A DNA stretch of 21,539 bases from Collinsella aerofaciens (GCF_028209885.1 NZ_JAQLEM010000036.1:1-21539), one strand, 5' to 3'. Shown: positions 14,788 to 21,539, counted from the first letter of the stretch. A program made the numbers and translations. Notes: generated by a model not told the origin, from the letters alone.

Positions 14788-16158
14788 ATGGACCAGCGTT
14801 CCGTACGCGATATTCTTGCCGGTAAAACCTACTTGATCCGCACCTTTGGCTGCCAGATGAATCAGCACGACTCCGAGCGTGTGAGCGGTCTGCTCGATTC
14901 GTATGGTTGCCTCATGGCGCTCGATCCCGAGCATGCCGATATCGTTGTCTTCATGACATGCTGTGTGCGTGAGGCCGCCGATACTCGCCTGTACGGTCAG
15001 TGCAATTCCTGCAAAAGCCTGCCGCCTTCGCCTTCGGGCAAGCGTGTGGTTGCCGTGGGCGGCTGCATCGCGCAGCGTGATGGCGAGGGCCTTCTCACCA
15101 ACGTCGATAACGTCAATGTCATCTTTGGCACGCATTCTATCGCACATGTGGCCGAGCTCATTGCCGAGGCGTTCCTTGACGGCAAGCGTCATATCCGCAC
15201 CAATGAGCATGAGGATACGGATGCCATGAGCATGCCGTGGCATCGCGAGACCCAGTATCACGCCTGGGTGCCCATCATGACGGGCTGCAATAATTTCTGC
15301 ACCTATTGCATCGTGCCGTACGTGCGCGGTCGCGAAAAGAGCCGCCCCTTCGAGGAGATTGTCGACGAGGTGACCGGTTTGGTGCGCCAGGGCGTGCGTG
15401 AGATTACACTGCTGGGCCAAAACGTTAACTCATATGGTCGCGATCTGTTTGGCAAGCCGCGTTTTGCCGATCTGCTACGTGCCGTGGGCGATACGGGTGT
15501 GGAGCGCATCTTCTTCACGTCTTCGCATCCCAAGGATCTATTGCCCGAGACCATCGACGCCATGGCCGAGACGCCTGCCGTTATGCCGCAGCTGCACTTG
15601 GCCGTCCAGTCAGGTTCGACACGGATCCTCAAAGAGATGAATCGCCGTTATACACGCGAGGACTATCTGGGCCTGGTCGATCGCATTCGCAACCGCATGC
15701 CCGATATCGCGCTCTCGACCGACATTATCGTTGGCTTCCCGGGCGAGACTGAAGAAGACTTTGAGCAGACGCTCTCACTTGCCGAGACGGTCCGTTATGC
15801 TCAGGCCTATACCTTCATCTATTCCAAGCGCGCCGGTACCCCTGCCGCCGAGATTGACGATCCTACGCCGCATGAGGTTATTCTCGAGCGTTTCAACCGC
15901 CTGGTTAAGGTTATCGAGACCACGGCACACGAGTATAACCAGGGTGAGCTTCATGCTGTGGTGCCGGCGCTCATTGAGGGCACGAGCAAGAAGAACGATG
16001 CGGTCCTGCTGGGCAAGAGTCCCAAGAATCAGACCGTTCATGCGCCTATCCCCGAGGGTTACAGCATCGATCAGCTTGTTGGCAAGATCGTTGATGTTGA
16101 CGTTGACGTTGCCAAGACCTGGTATTTGTCCGGCTCCGTTGTGGGCGAGCCGCGCTAA
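14788..16158 (+). CDS. miaB: tRNA-2-methylthio-N6-dimethylallyladenosine synthase MiaB
   Basis: A 456-residue radical-SAM methylthiotransferase that converts i6A37 to ms2i6A37 in tRNA, the step after MiaA. N-terminal cluster cysteines are C22 (FGCQMNQHDSER), C58 (MTCCVRE) and C93 (GGCIAQRDG). The radical-SAM CNNFCTYC is at 166-173, followed by VPYVRGREKSR, typical of MiaB. A TRAM domain ends the protein. The usual NTC motif reads MTC here, a small deviation. ATG 14788 is preferred: AGGA at 14775-14778 is 9 bases away, while ATG 14782 would be only 3 bases away. The stop overlaps the miaA start (TAATG). Confidence 0.95.
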   Translation: MDQRSVRDILAGKTYLIRTFGCQMNQHDSERVSGLLDSYGCLMALDPEHADIVVFMTCCVREAADTRLYGQCNSCKSLPPSPSGKRVVAVGGCIAQRDGEGLLTNVDNVNVIFGTHSIAHVAELIAEAFLDGKRHIRTNEHEDTDAMSMPWHRETQYHAWVPIMTGCNNFCTYCIVPYVRGREKSRPFEEIVDEVTGLVRQGVREITLLGQNVNSYGRDLFGKPRFADLLRAVGDTGVERIFFTSSHPKDLLPETIDAMAETPAVMPQLHLAVQSGSTRILKEMNRRYTREDYLGLVDRIRNRMPDIALSTDIIVGFPGETEEDFEQTLSLAETVRYAQAYTFIYSKRAGTPAAEIDDPTPHEVILERFNRLVKVIETTAHEYNQGELHAVVPALIEGTSKKNDAVLLGKSPKNQTVHAPIPEGYSIDQLVGKIVDVDVDVAKTWYLSGSVVGEPR

Positions 16159-17096
16159 TGGTTTCTCCCAGGGCAGGTCTTTCCGCCGTTGTGATCGTCG
16201 GTCCGACGGCGGTTGGTAAGAGTGATGTCGCCGACCGTTTGGCAGCTCGTCTTTCGTCCGAAGTGCTGTCGTGCGATGCGATGCAAATTTATCGCGGCAT
16301 GGACATCGGTACCGCAAAGATGGCGCCCGATGAGTGTACGGCGCCGCTGCGTCTCGTCGACATCGTAGAGCCGGGTGTGGCATATTCTGCTGCGCTTTAT
16401 CAGGCTGACGCTCGCGCGCATGTTGAGCGCTTGCTTGGCGAGGGCCGCCTACCGGTGTTTTGCGGGGGTACGGGGCTGTATCTTAAGGCCGCCCTTGATG
16501 AGATGGACTTTCCCTCGGGTGAACTTGAGGACGATCGCCGTGCGGGCTATCAGGAGCTTGCCGAGCGTATTGGCGAGGAAGAACTGCATGCCCTGCTTGC
16601 CGAGCGCGATCCAGAATCTGCTGCTGTTATTCATCCCCATAATGTGCGCCGTGTGATTCGTGCGCTCGAGATGCATGATGATGGTATCTCCTATGCACAG
16701 CAAAAAAGTCAGTTTAGTGTTCCGCGCGAGCATTATCATGCCCTATGGTTTGGCTTGACGCGAAATCGCGAGGTGCTCTATGAACGCATTAACCTACGCG
16801 TCGATCTGATGTTTGAGCAGGGTCTTGTCGATGAGGTCCGCGGTCTTATGGACCAGGGGCTGGGAGATGCCCTAACGTCGATGCAGGCAATTGGCTATAA
16901 AGAGATCGTCGATGCTTTCAATGGCGTGATAAGCATGGATGAGGCTCGCGAACTCATCAAGATGCGTTCGCGTCGCTATGCCAAGCGTCAGCTTTCGTGG
17001 TTTAAACGCGATGACCGCATCGTGTGGTTCGATATGGACGAGTTTACGATCGATGGGGTCGTTGAGGATATCCTTCACCGTATCGAGGCGGCCTAA
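16158..17096 (+). CDS. miaA: tRNA dimethylallyltransferase MiaA
   Basis: A 312-residue enzyme that transfers the dimethylallyl group to A37 of tRNAs reading UNN codons, making the substrate of MiaB. The P-loop GPTAVGKS lies at 15-22. Further signatures are SCDAMQIYRGMDIGTAK, CGGTGLYLKA, NVRRVIRALE and the C-terminal MRSRRYAKRQLSWFKRD. Length is normal. It overlaps miaB by one base at its start and hflX by one base at its end, so the three are translationally coupled; miaA-hflX adjacency is common. In the SCDAMQ motif the more usual serine before the alanine-containing loop is kept, so activity is expected. Confidence 0.96.
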   Translation: MVSPRAGLSAVVIVGPTAVGKSDVADRLAARLSSEVLSCDAMQIYRGMDIGTAKMAPDECTAPLRLVDIVEPGVAYSAALYQADARAHVERLLGEGRLPVFCGGTGLYLKAALDEMDFPSGELEDDRRAGYQELAERIGEEELHALLAERDPESAAVIHPHNVRRVIRALEMHDDGISYAQQKSQFSVPREHYHALWFGLTRNREVLYERINLRVDLMFEQGLVDEVRGLMDQGLGDALTSMQAIGYKEIVDAFNGVISMDEARELIKMRSRRYAKRQLSWFKRDDRIVWFDMDEFTIDGVVEDILHRIEAA

Positions 17097-18385
17097 TGGC
17101 TCGGTTTCCCCTCGTTCCCACGGCGCCTGAGCCCGAACGTGCCGTTCTTGTCGGAGTTGAGTGGCGCGATAACGCCTGGCCGCTCGATCGTTCGCTTGAC
17201 GAGCTTGAGCGCCTGGCCCATACGGCTGGCGCCCAGTGCGTGGCGCGTTTGTCACAGCGTCTGGTTAAGCCGTATCCTAAATCGTTTATCGGTTCCGGTA
17301 AGGTTGAAGAGCTGTGCGGCCTGGTACATCGCATGGATGCCGATGTCGTTATTTTTGACGACGACCTGACGCCCTCGCAGCAATCCTATTTGGAGAAAGC
17401 CGTGGGCGAGCCGGTAAAGATTATCGATCGTACTGCACTGATCTTGGATATCTTTGGCCTTCATGCTCAGACGCGTGAGGGACGCCTACAGGTACAGCTG
17501 GCACAGCTTCAATATTTGTTGCCTCGTCTGCGTGGCATGTGGAGTCATCTCGCCAAGGAACAGACGCGCGGCGGCATCGGCTCGCGCTTTGGTCAGGGCG
17601 AAAGTCAGCTCGAGGTCGACCGTCGCCTTATTCGTAATAAGATCGCTGCGCTTCGTCGTGAGCTCAAGCAGGTTGAACAGCGTCGCGATGTTCAATCCAA
17701 GAGCCGCATTGAGTCACCGGCGTTTCGCGTCGCGTTAGCCGGTTATACCAATGCCGGTAAATCGACGTTGCTCAATCGTCTTACCGGCTCTACGGTACTT
17801 TCGCAGGACAAGCTGTTTGCTACGCTCGACCCGACGACGCGTTCGTATCGCCTGCCCGGCGGTCGCGGAATGACGATTACCGATACCGTCGGCTTTATTC
17901 AAAAGCTGCCGCATGGTCTTATCGATGCCTTTAAATCGACGCTGTCCGAGGTTTTGGGTGCCGATCTAATTCTCAAAGTCGTAGATGCGTCTGACGAGGA
18001 CTATGAACGGCAGCTGGAGGCTGTCGACCGCGTGCTTGATGAGATCGGCGCCGGAGAGCGCCTAACGCTGACCGTATTCAATAAAATCGATCTTCTCGAT
18101 AGCGTTGATCGATTGAGCTTCCGTCGTCGCTATCCCGAGGCCGTGCTGTTCTCGGCCCAGACGGGCGAGGGACTCGACGATCTCGTCGACCGCATTGCTC
18201 GTGAGGCGGCTGCCACCGATGTGTTGCTCTCTGCTGATATCCCGTATCGTGAGGGCGCCCTCATCACGCTGGTTCATGAGCAGGGAAACCTTTTGCACGA
18301 GGAATATCTCGAGGATGGCGTTCGTATTGTGGCGAAGCTGCCGGCTCGTATTGCACCGCGGCTCGAGCGTTATCGCACCGAGTAG
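17096..18385 (+). CDS. hflX: GTPase HflX
   Basis: A 429-residue ribosome-associated GTPase of the Obg/HflX superfamily that splits stalled ribosomes under stress. The N-terminal HflX domain includes KSFIGSGKVEEL and RTALILDIFGLHAQTREGRLQVQLAQLQY, with the glycine-rich LAKEQTRGGIGSRFGQGE linker near 152-169. GTPase motifs are G1 GYTNAGKS (216-223), DPTTRS (245-250), DTVG (263-266) and NKID (329-332). It starts by a one-base overlap with miaA. Its 3' end overlaps the convergent membrane-protein gene by 16 bases, so there is no space for a terminator between them. Confidence 0.96.
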   Translation: MARFPLVPTAPEPERAVLVGVEWRDNAWPLDRSLDELERLAHTAGAQCVARLSQRLVKPYPKSFIGSGKVEELCGLVHRMDADVVIFDDDLTPSQQSYLEKAVGEPVKIIDRTALILDIFGLHAQTREGRLQVQLAQLQYLLPRLRGMWSHLAKEQTRGGIGSRFGQGESQLEVDRRLIRNKIAALRRELKQVEQRRDVQSKSRIESPAFRVALAGYTNAGKSTLLNRLTGSTVLSQDKLFATLDPTTRSYRLPGGRGMTITDTVGFIQKLPHGLIDAFKSTLSEVLGADLILKVVDASDEDYERQLEAVDRVLDEIGAGERLTLTVFNKIDLLDSVDRLSFRRRYPEAVLFSAQTGEGLDDLVDRIAREAAATDVLLSADIPYREGALITLVHEQGNLLHEEYLEDGVRIVAKLPARIAPRLERYRTE

Positions 18386-19074
18386 ACGAGCTCCAAAATG
18401 CCCAGAATGATGGGCTGATGCAGCAGATAAAAGGGGAGTGCGTGACGTCCAAGGATTGCAAGCGCCGGGACGGGATTGGCGTAGGCCCAGCTAGGGACGG
18501 TCTTATCGATTCCCTGCGCTATATGTGCGGCGAAGTATCCTGCAAGATACATAAAGATAAACGGGATGATGGGGTAGTAATCGCCTGAAACAAACCCAGA
18601 GCTCGGAAATCCCAGCCACGCCAGGTAGGGGACAGGATAGATCGTTTTGGGGATACTCCAGGTGAGGGCGAACAACACAAGGCATAGGGATATGCCCCAT
18701 CTCGCCGATATCTTCTTAAGGACGGGATCGGTCAACGCCACGATGCCGGTACATGCGGCCATGCAGTAGATGATGCCAAAATTAACCGAATCGTCTACTG
18801 AGACAAGTGTTGTTGCCAACCAGACGACGAGTGCTGCTAAGGCGTATTTGGCGGCACGTTTGATATTGTTGCGCGAAAGGGTGCACATCCAACCCGCGAT
18901 AAATAAAAATACCCAGCTGATGCTGGCGCGCCAGATGTCTTGAAAGACAGTCTGGGTAAACCAGGGCATATCCCAGTCGTACAGGTAGGCGAGATCGTAG
19001 CAAGCGTGAAAACCTGCCATTGAAATCATCGTAAACCCGCGGACGGTATCAAAGATGGTGATGCGTTTTTGCAT
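18370..19074 (-). CDS. Membrane acetyltransferase-like protein (DUF1624/HGSNAT-type)
   Basis: A 234-residue multi-pass membrane protein with about seven hydrophobic helices. The N-terminal FDTVRGFTMISMAGFHACYDL (R12, H23) and the C-terminal LGRHALPFYLLHQP match the DUF1624 / heparan-alpha-glucosaminide N-acetyltransferase-like group, which includes YeiB-type proteins. Such proteins are thought to move acyl groups across the membrane, but the bacterial substrate is not known. Its ATG overlaps the lexA stop (TAATG), so it is expected to share the lexA transcript and rise with SOS induction. The 3' end overlaps hflX by 16 bases. Family call is fairly firm; function is open. Confidence 0.82.
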   Translation of the reverse strand: MQKRITIFDTVRGFTMISMAGFHACYDLAYLYDWDMPWFTQTVFQDIWRASISWVFLFIAGWMCTLSRNNIKRAAKYALAALVVWLATTLVSVDDSVNFGIIYCMAACTGIVALTDPVLKKISARWGISLCLVLFALTWSIPKTIYPVPYLAWLGFPSSGFVSGDYYPIIPFIFMYLAGYFAAHIAQGIDKTVPSWAYANPVPALAILGRHALPFYLLHQPIILGILELVYSVR

Positions 19075-19718
19075 TACGAGAACCGGCGCATCAAGCCGAC
19101 GACTTTGCCCAAGATAGCGGGATTCGTTGCATAGATAGGCTCCATGGTGTCATTCTCGGGCTGCAGGCGTACGCGTCCCTGCTCCTTGTAGAACGTCTTG
19201 ACGGTCGCTGAACCATCAATCATGGCCACGACAATTTCGCCGTTCATGGCACTCTTTTGTTCACGGACGATGATGTAATCGCCATTGAAGATGCCGACAT
19301 TGATCATTGAGCTCCCATGCACCTCAAGGATAAAGGAACCCTGATCGGTGGCGATTTCGGTCGGGATAGTAAAAGTGTCTTCGATATTCTGCTCGGCCAG
19401 AATGGGAATCCCAGCCGCGACGCGACCAACGAGCGGTAGCGAGACCGTTCCGCGAGGTGCGGTGGGCTCGTCAGATTTAGAAATTGAGACAGAGGAACCG
19501 TCCTCGTTAAAGAGTTCCAGGGCGCGCGGTTTGGTGGCATCGCGCTTGAGTAGCCCGCGCGCCTCCAGGGCAGATAGATGGGCGTGCACGGTGCTGGGGG
19601 AGGAAAGGCCCACGGCAGAAGCCATCTCGCGCACGCTGGGCGGATAACCCTTCTCCTGCTGATATTCCTTGATGAAGTCGTAAATTTGCTGCTGACGCTT
19701 GGTAATTTTGCGAGCCAT
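19074..19718 (-). CDS. lexA: LexA repressor
   Basis: A 214-residue SOS repressor. Residues 1-65 are the winged helix-turn-helix (YPPSVREMASAVGLSSPSTVHAHL). The self-cleavage Ala-Gly bond is at 102-103 (VAAGIP), the catalytic serine at 137 (VHGSSMI) and the lysine at 174 (ATVKTF). The common GDSM around the serine reads GSSM here. The start is fixed by AGAGGA seven bases upstream; a longer reading would run through two LexA boxes. Three LexA-type boxes in the divergent region indicate autoregulation together with the LysM gene. A membrane acetyltransferase-like gene follows with a one-base overlap. Confidence 0.97.
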   Translation of the reverse strand: MARKITKRQQQIYDFIKEYQQEKGYPPSVREMASAVGLSSPSTVHAHLSALEARGLLKRDATKPRALELFNEDGSSVSISKSDEPTAPRGTVSLPLVGRVAAGIPILAEQNIEDTFTIPTEIATDQGSFILEVHGSSMINVGIFNGDYIIVREQKSAMNGEIVVAMIDGSATVKTFYKEQGRVRLQPENDTMEPIYATNPAILGKVVGLMRRFS

Positions 19719-19741
19719 CAGGGCATCCTCTCTACCCATGT

Positions 19742-19755
19742 CAAACAAATGTTCG
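19742..19755. promoter_or_regulatory. LexA-type box 1 (lexA proximal)
   Basis: CAAACAAATGTTCG matches the CGAAC-N4-GTTCG consensus with one changed base in the left half-site. It lies 24 bases upstream of the lexA start, probably near the lexA transcription start. Confidence 0.75.
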
Positions 19756-19763
19756 AATTTTGC

Positions 19764-19791
19764 TTGACAGGAACAACTGTTCGAAGATAAT
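19764..19791 (+). promoter_or_regulatory. Promoter of the LysM (SOS) gene
   Basis: TTGACA (19764-19769) and GATAAT (19786-19791) are 16 bases apart. LexA box 2 fills the spacer and box 3 covers the expected start of transcription, the same design as at recA. Confidence 0.75.
19770..19783. promoter_or_regulatory. LexA-type box 2 (middle)
   Basis: GGAACAACTGTTCG has a perfect right half-site and one mismatch in the left. It sits inside the promoter spacer of the LysM gene. Confidence 0.78.
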
Positions 19792-19797
19792 AATAAC

Positions 19798-19811
19798 CGA
19801 ACATTCGTTCT
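19798..19811. promoter_or_regulatory. LexA-type box 3 (LysM-gene proximal)
   Basis: CGAACATTCGTTCT has a perfect left half-site and one mismatch at the last base. It lies at the predicted transcription start of the LysM gene. Confidence 0.75.
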
Positions 19812-19878
19812 CGCGCTAGACATTTTTGTCCGCGCGGCTTGATAAAACTGTTCTCAGCAAAACACGCGAGAGGAGAAC

Positions 19879-20331
19879 ATGATGAACGCAACGAATATGA
19901 TCCAGGGAAACCTCGCCCTTAAGCTCGAGACGCCTGCGGCGCCGGCTTTCACGGTTGTTAAAGGCGGCCGATCTGGTTTCCAAACACTGCCTGGCAAGCC
20001 CGTCCGCAGCCAGTGCGTCGCCACGACTTCGGCCCCCGTTGCCCTAAAGGCTTCGACGATTGTCGCCCTAGCCGTTGCGCTCACGCTCTTCTTTGTACTT
20101 GCCACCTCGATCTTCAGCGCTCGTCACGCCGCATATGCCGAGTCGGTATCCAACGTTACCTACGAGACCGTCCGTGTTCAGTCTGGCGATTCCTTGTGGT
20201 CGCTAGCCCAGGAGCATCCGATTGAGGGTCTTTCCACGCAGGAGACCTCTGATATGATCCGCAACGTCAATCACCTGGAGCATGGCTCGCTCGATGCCGG
20301 TGCGCATCTTAAAGTTCCCGCACGTTCATAA
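19879..20331 (+). CDS. LysM membrane protein, probable SOS division inhibitor (YneA/ChiZ-like)
   Basis: A 150-residue protein with a cytoplasmic N-terminus, one hydrophobic segment at about 58-80 followed by a possible signal-peptidase site (AYA before ES, about 86-89), and one C-terminal LysM domain (about 96-147; VQSGDSLWSLAQEHP). LysM domains bind peptidoglycan. The architecture, divergence from lexA, LexA boxes in its promoter and nrdR downstream parallel Bacillus yneA and mycobacterial Rv2719c (ChiZ), SOS genes that block cell division. The N-terminal 57 residues are longer than in YneA. AGGAG lies before two consecutive ATGs; 19882 has the better spacing, so either may be used. Domain call is firm; division inhibition is inferred. 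Confidence 0.85.
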   Translation: MMNATNMIQGNLALKLETPAAPAFTVVKGGRSGFQTLPGKPVRSQCVATTSAPVALKASTIVALAVALTLFFVLATSIFSARHAAYAESVSNVTYETVRVQSGDSLWSLAQEHPIEGLSTQETSDMIRNVNHLEHGSLDAGAHLKVPARS

Positions 20332-20382
20332 GATTTAAGTACCGTCGCATGGTACCCTTGTAATCGTTTTAGAGGAGGTACC

Positions 20383-20826
20383 ATGCGCTGTCCCAAATGC
20401 GGCAAGGCACATACCCGCGTCGTTGATTCCCGCATGCAGGAATCAAATAACACCATCAAGCGCCGTCGCGAATGCTGCTCATGCAATTATCGCTTTACGA
20501 CATTTGAGCGTTGTGAAGACCCTATCGAGGTCATTAAGTCAGACGGATCCAAGCAACGGTTCGATCGCAATAAGCTGCTGGTCGGTTTGATGCGCGCCAC
20601 GATCAAGCGAGATATCGACACTAAAAAGCTCAACGAGATCATTGACGATATTGAGGTTGAGCTTCGTTCCCGTACGCTCACGGCTGTTACGTCCCATGAG
20701 CTGGGCGATATGGTTCTTAAGCGGTTGGCCAAGATCGATAAAGTGGCCTACATCCGCTTTGCCTCGGTCTATCGCGATTTCAAAGACGTCGATGAGTTTC
20801 TGCAAGAGCTCGACAAGCTAAGGTGA
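20383..20826 (+). CDS. nrdR: Transcriptional repressor NrdR
   Basis: A 147-residue repressor of ribonucleotide reductase genes that senses ATP/dATP. The N-terminal zinc ribbon has C3, C6, C31 and C34, with the family signature RVVDSR. An ATP-cone domain follows from about residue 47 ([22 protein letters not shown]). The ribosome binding site AGAGGAGGT is close to ideal. The gene lies 51 bases after the LysM gene and 4 bases before dut, a nucleotide-supply pair. No classical NrdR-box pair is visible in the window, so its targets are elsewhere. A short GTACC/GGTAC inverted repeat (20339-20355) precedes it. Confidence 0.96.
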   Translation: MRCPKCGKAHTRVVDSRMQESNNTIKRRRECCSCNYRFTTFERCEDPIEVIKSDGSKQRFDRNKLLVGLMRATIKRDIDTKKLNEIIDDIEVELRSRTLTAVTSHELGDMVLKRLAKIDKVAYIRFASVYRDFKDVDEFLQELDKLR

Positions 20827-20830
20827 TTTC

Positions 20831-21274
20831 ATGTCCAACATTACCGTTAACATTAAGCGTCTCGACCCAACCGTCGAGCTTCCCAAATACGCCCATCCCA
20901 CGGATGCCGGTCTTGACCTCCGAGCCAACGAGGATTGCACCCTCAAGCCTTTTGAGCGTCGCCTGGTCTCCACGGGCCTAGCTGTCGCCCTGCCCGACGG
21001 CTACGCCGGCTTCGTCCAGCCCCGCAGCGGCCTGGCCATTAAGCAAGGCCTGTCCATAGTCAACACTCCTGGCCTCATCGACGCCCACTACCGAGGAGAG
21101 CTCAAAGTCATCCTCATCAACCTAGACCCCACGAACAACATCCAAATCAACAAAGGCGACCGCATCGCCCAGCTCGTCATCCAAGAAGTCCCCACGGTCA
21201 ACCTCGTAGAAGTAGAAGAACTAGATAAAACCGACCGAGGAGCCGGCGGTTTCGGTTCTAGCGGCGTCGCTTAG
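20831..21274 (+). CDS. dut: Deoxyuridine 5'-triphosphate nucleotidohydrolase
   Basis: A 147-residue trimeric-type dUTPase that hydrolyses dUTP to dUMP, keeping uracil out of DNA and feeding dTMP synthesis. All five motifs are present: DAGLDLRA (25-32), PRSGLA (64-69), the [13 protein letters not shown] stretch (81-93), [10 protein letters not shown] (108-117) and the P-loop-like [10 protein letters not shown] (136-145). AAGGTGA overlaps the end of nrdR and serves as ribosome binding site. The second half uses codons rare in neighbouring genes (CTA, GTA, CGA, GGA, GAA) and is rich in A and C on the coding strand, unlike the G/T-rich genes before it. Confidence 0.96.
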   Translation: MSNITVNIKRLDPTVELPKYAHPTDAGLDLRANEDCTLKPFERRLVSTGLAVALPDGYAGFVQPRSGLAIKQGLSIVNTPGLIDAHYRGELKVILINLDPTNNIQINKGDRIAQLVIQEVPTVNLVEVEELDKTDRGAGGFGSSGVA

Positions 21275-21314
21275 TCGTTTACGTACTGTCCGCTGACCGG
21301 CCCGACCCGCCTAT

Positions 21315-21407
21315 ATATCATCCCATGCTCAAACATTCTCGCGGGGGCGCTCGTATCCCTCCCGCCCGTCTCTCACACATATCATCCCATGCTCAAACAT
21401 TCTCGCG
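21315..21407 (+). repeat. 29-bp direct repeat, two exact copies
   Basis: The same 29 bases, beginning ATATCATCCCATGC and ending ATTCTCGCG, occur at 21315-21343 and 21379-21407, with 35 unrelated bases between. The second copy overlaps the left arm of the inverted repeat at 21361. The first is flanked by a diverged piece of similar sequence, so it looks like a truncated duplicate of the same element. Confidence 0.9.
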
Positions 21408-21463
21408 TCGCTTCGCTCGCTGCGAAACTGCGCGTGGAACGATATGTGTGAGAGGCGGGCGGG
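21361..21463. repeat. Inverted-repeat element with 23-bp arms
   Basis: The arm at 21361-21383 (CCCGCCCG, then TCTCTCACACATATC) matches the reverse complement of 21441-21463 at 22 of 23 positions. The 57-base centre contains a second hairpin (TTCGC 21412-21416 with GCGAA 21422-21426) flanked by CGCG at 21404 and 21431. It resembles a small palindromic intergenic repeat or miniature element; no transposase or target-site duplication is visible. Confidence 0.85.
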
Positions 21464-21476
21464 CGGTTACTCGCTT

Positions 21477-21495
21477 GAAAATAATAATCATTCTT
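21477..21495. promoter_or_regulatory. Fur-box-like sequence in an AT-rich segment
   Basis: GAAAATAATAATCATTCTT matches the E. coli Fur consensus GATAATGATAATCATTATC at 15 of 19 positions. A TTGAAA at 21475-21480 overlaps it and could be a -35, with a weak GATAAG 18 bases downstream. The regulated gene, if any, lies beyond the window. Confidence 0.35.
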
Positions 21496-21506
21496 TCTGA
21501 TAAGCC

Positions 21507-21539
21507 GATGCGACAAAGGGTTGGATCCTTTGTCGCATC
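21507..21539 (+). terminator. Perfect 13-bp hairpin at the window edge, probable terminator
   Basis: GATGCGACAAAGG (21507-21519) and CCTTTGTCGCATC (21527-21539) form a perfect stem with a 7-base loop (GTTGGAT). The window ends at the last paired base, so a T-run cannot be seen. The minus-strand side lacks one (GGCTTATC), which favours plus-strand termination. Confidence 0.6.

Larger units (their letters stand above)
19719..19878. promoter_or_regulatory. Divergent SOS control region between lexA and the LysM gene
   Basis: The region contains three LexA-type boxes (separate entries), a plus-strand promoter and, in the LysM leader, a hairpin. The hairpin runs 19812-19836 and pairs GCGC and GACA with TGTC and GCGC around a TTTT loop. 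No clear consensus promoter for lexA is visible on the minus strand, although it must lie here. Confidence 0.75.
21275..21539. other. Non-coding region after dut with repeats, no gene seen
   Basis: No supported coding frame is present. The region holds a 29-bp direct repeat, a 103-base inverted-repeat element, an AT-rich segment with a Fur-box-like sequence, and a hairpin reaching the window edge. No simple intrinsic terminator directly follows dut, so the inverted-repeat element may serve that purpose. Confidence 0.7.

Noticed and set aside
21315..21407. Two 29-bp repeats with a 35-bp spacer, resembling a minimal CRISPR unit
   Set aside because: Only two copies, no cas genes nearby, and the second copy is part of a larger inverted-repeat element, which explains it better.

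Overview
The window reads as a chromosomal core-genome segment of a moderately GC-rich actinobacterium of the class Coriobacteriia, most likely Collinsella or a close relative. That placement is an inference. It rests on strong Shine-Dalgarno sites, GC-rich codons, a gene order close to the Bacillus/Clostridium ftsK(spoIIIE)-rodZ-pgsA-cinA-recA-rny-spoVS-miaB-miaA-hflX order, and an actinobacterial-style lexA / LysM gene / nrdR arrangement. No tRNA, rRNA, insertion sequence, phage or CRISPR array was found.

Layout. 1-285: intergenic leader with hairpins. 286-6249: tightly packed rnj (RNase J), ftsK and a RodZ-like helix-turn-helix membrane protein. 6276-9341: yajQ, rimO, pgsA and a stand-alone CinA/PncC domain, closed by a UCCG-loop hairpin terminator. 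9342-11451: a DNA-damage unit, recA with an SOS box in its promoter spacer, then recX. 11452-11708: terminator, a strong promoter and a structured leader. 11709-18385: rny (RNase Y), an unnamed GHKL-fold ATPase, spoVS, miaB, miaA and hflX, several joined by 1-base overlaps. 18370-19718 on the minus strand: lexA followed by a multi-pass membrane acetyltransferase-like protein. 19719-19878: a divergent control region with three LexA-type boxes. 19879-21274: an SOS-type LysM membrane protein, nrdR and dut. 21275-21539: non-coding DNA with a 29-bp direct repeat, a 23-bp-arm inverted repeat, a Fur-box-like sequence and a 13-bp perfect hairpin at the window edge.

How the genes work together. Three themes recur. 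(1) RNA decay and RNA modification: RNase J, RNase Y, the tRNA modifiers MiaA and MiaB, the ribosomal protein S12 modifier RimO and the ribosome-linked GTPase HflX. (2) DNA damage and nucleotide supply: RecA, RecX, LexA, a probable SOS division inhibitor (LysM protein), NrdR and dUTPase. (3) Envelope and chromosome segregation: FtsK, RodZ-like protein, PgsA.

Points that stand out. The GHKL ATPase sits between rny and spoVS, where Bacillus has ymdB. The lexA transcript appears to carry a membrane acetyltransferase-like gene. The RodZ-like protein has a long Arg/Gly/Tyr/Gln-rich RGG-type segment. The rny leader has two terminator-like hairpins. The FtsK linker carries a duplicated 12-residue peptide that has diverged in DNA but not in protein. 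The dut-distal region holds a repeat element.
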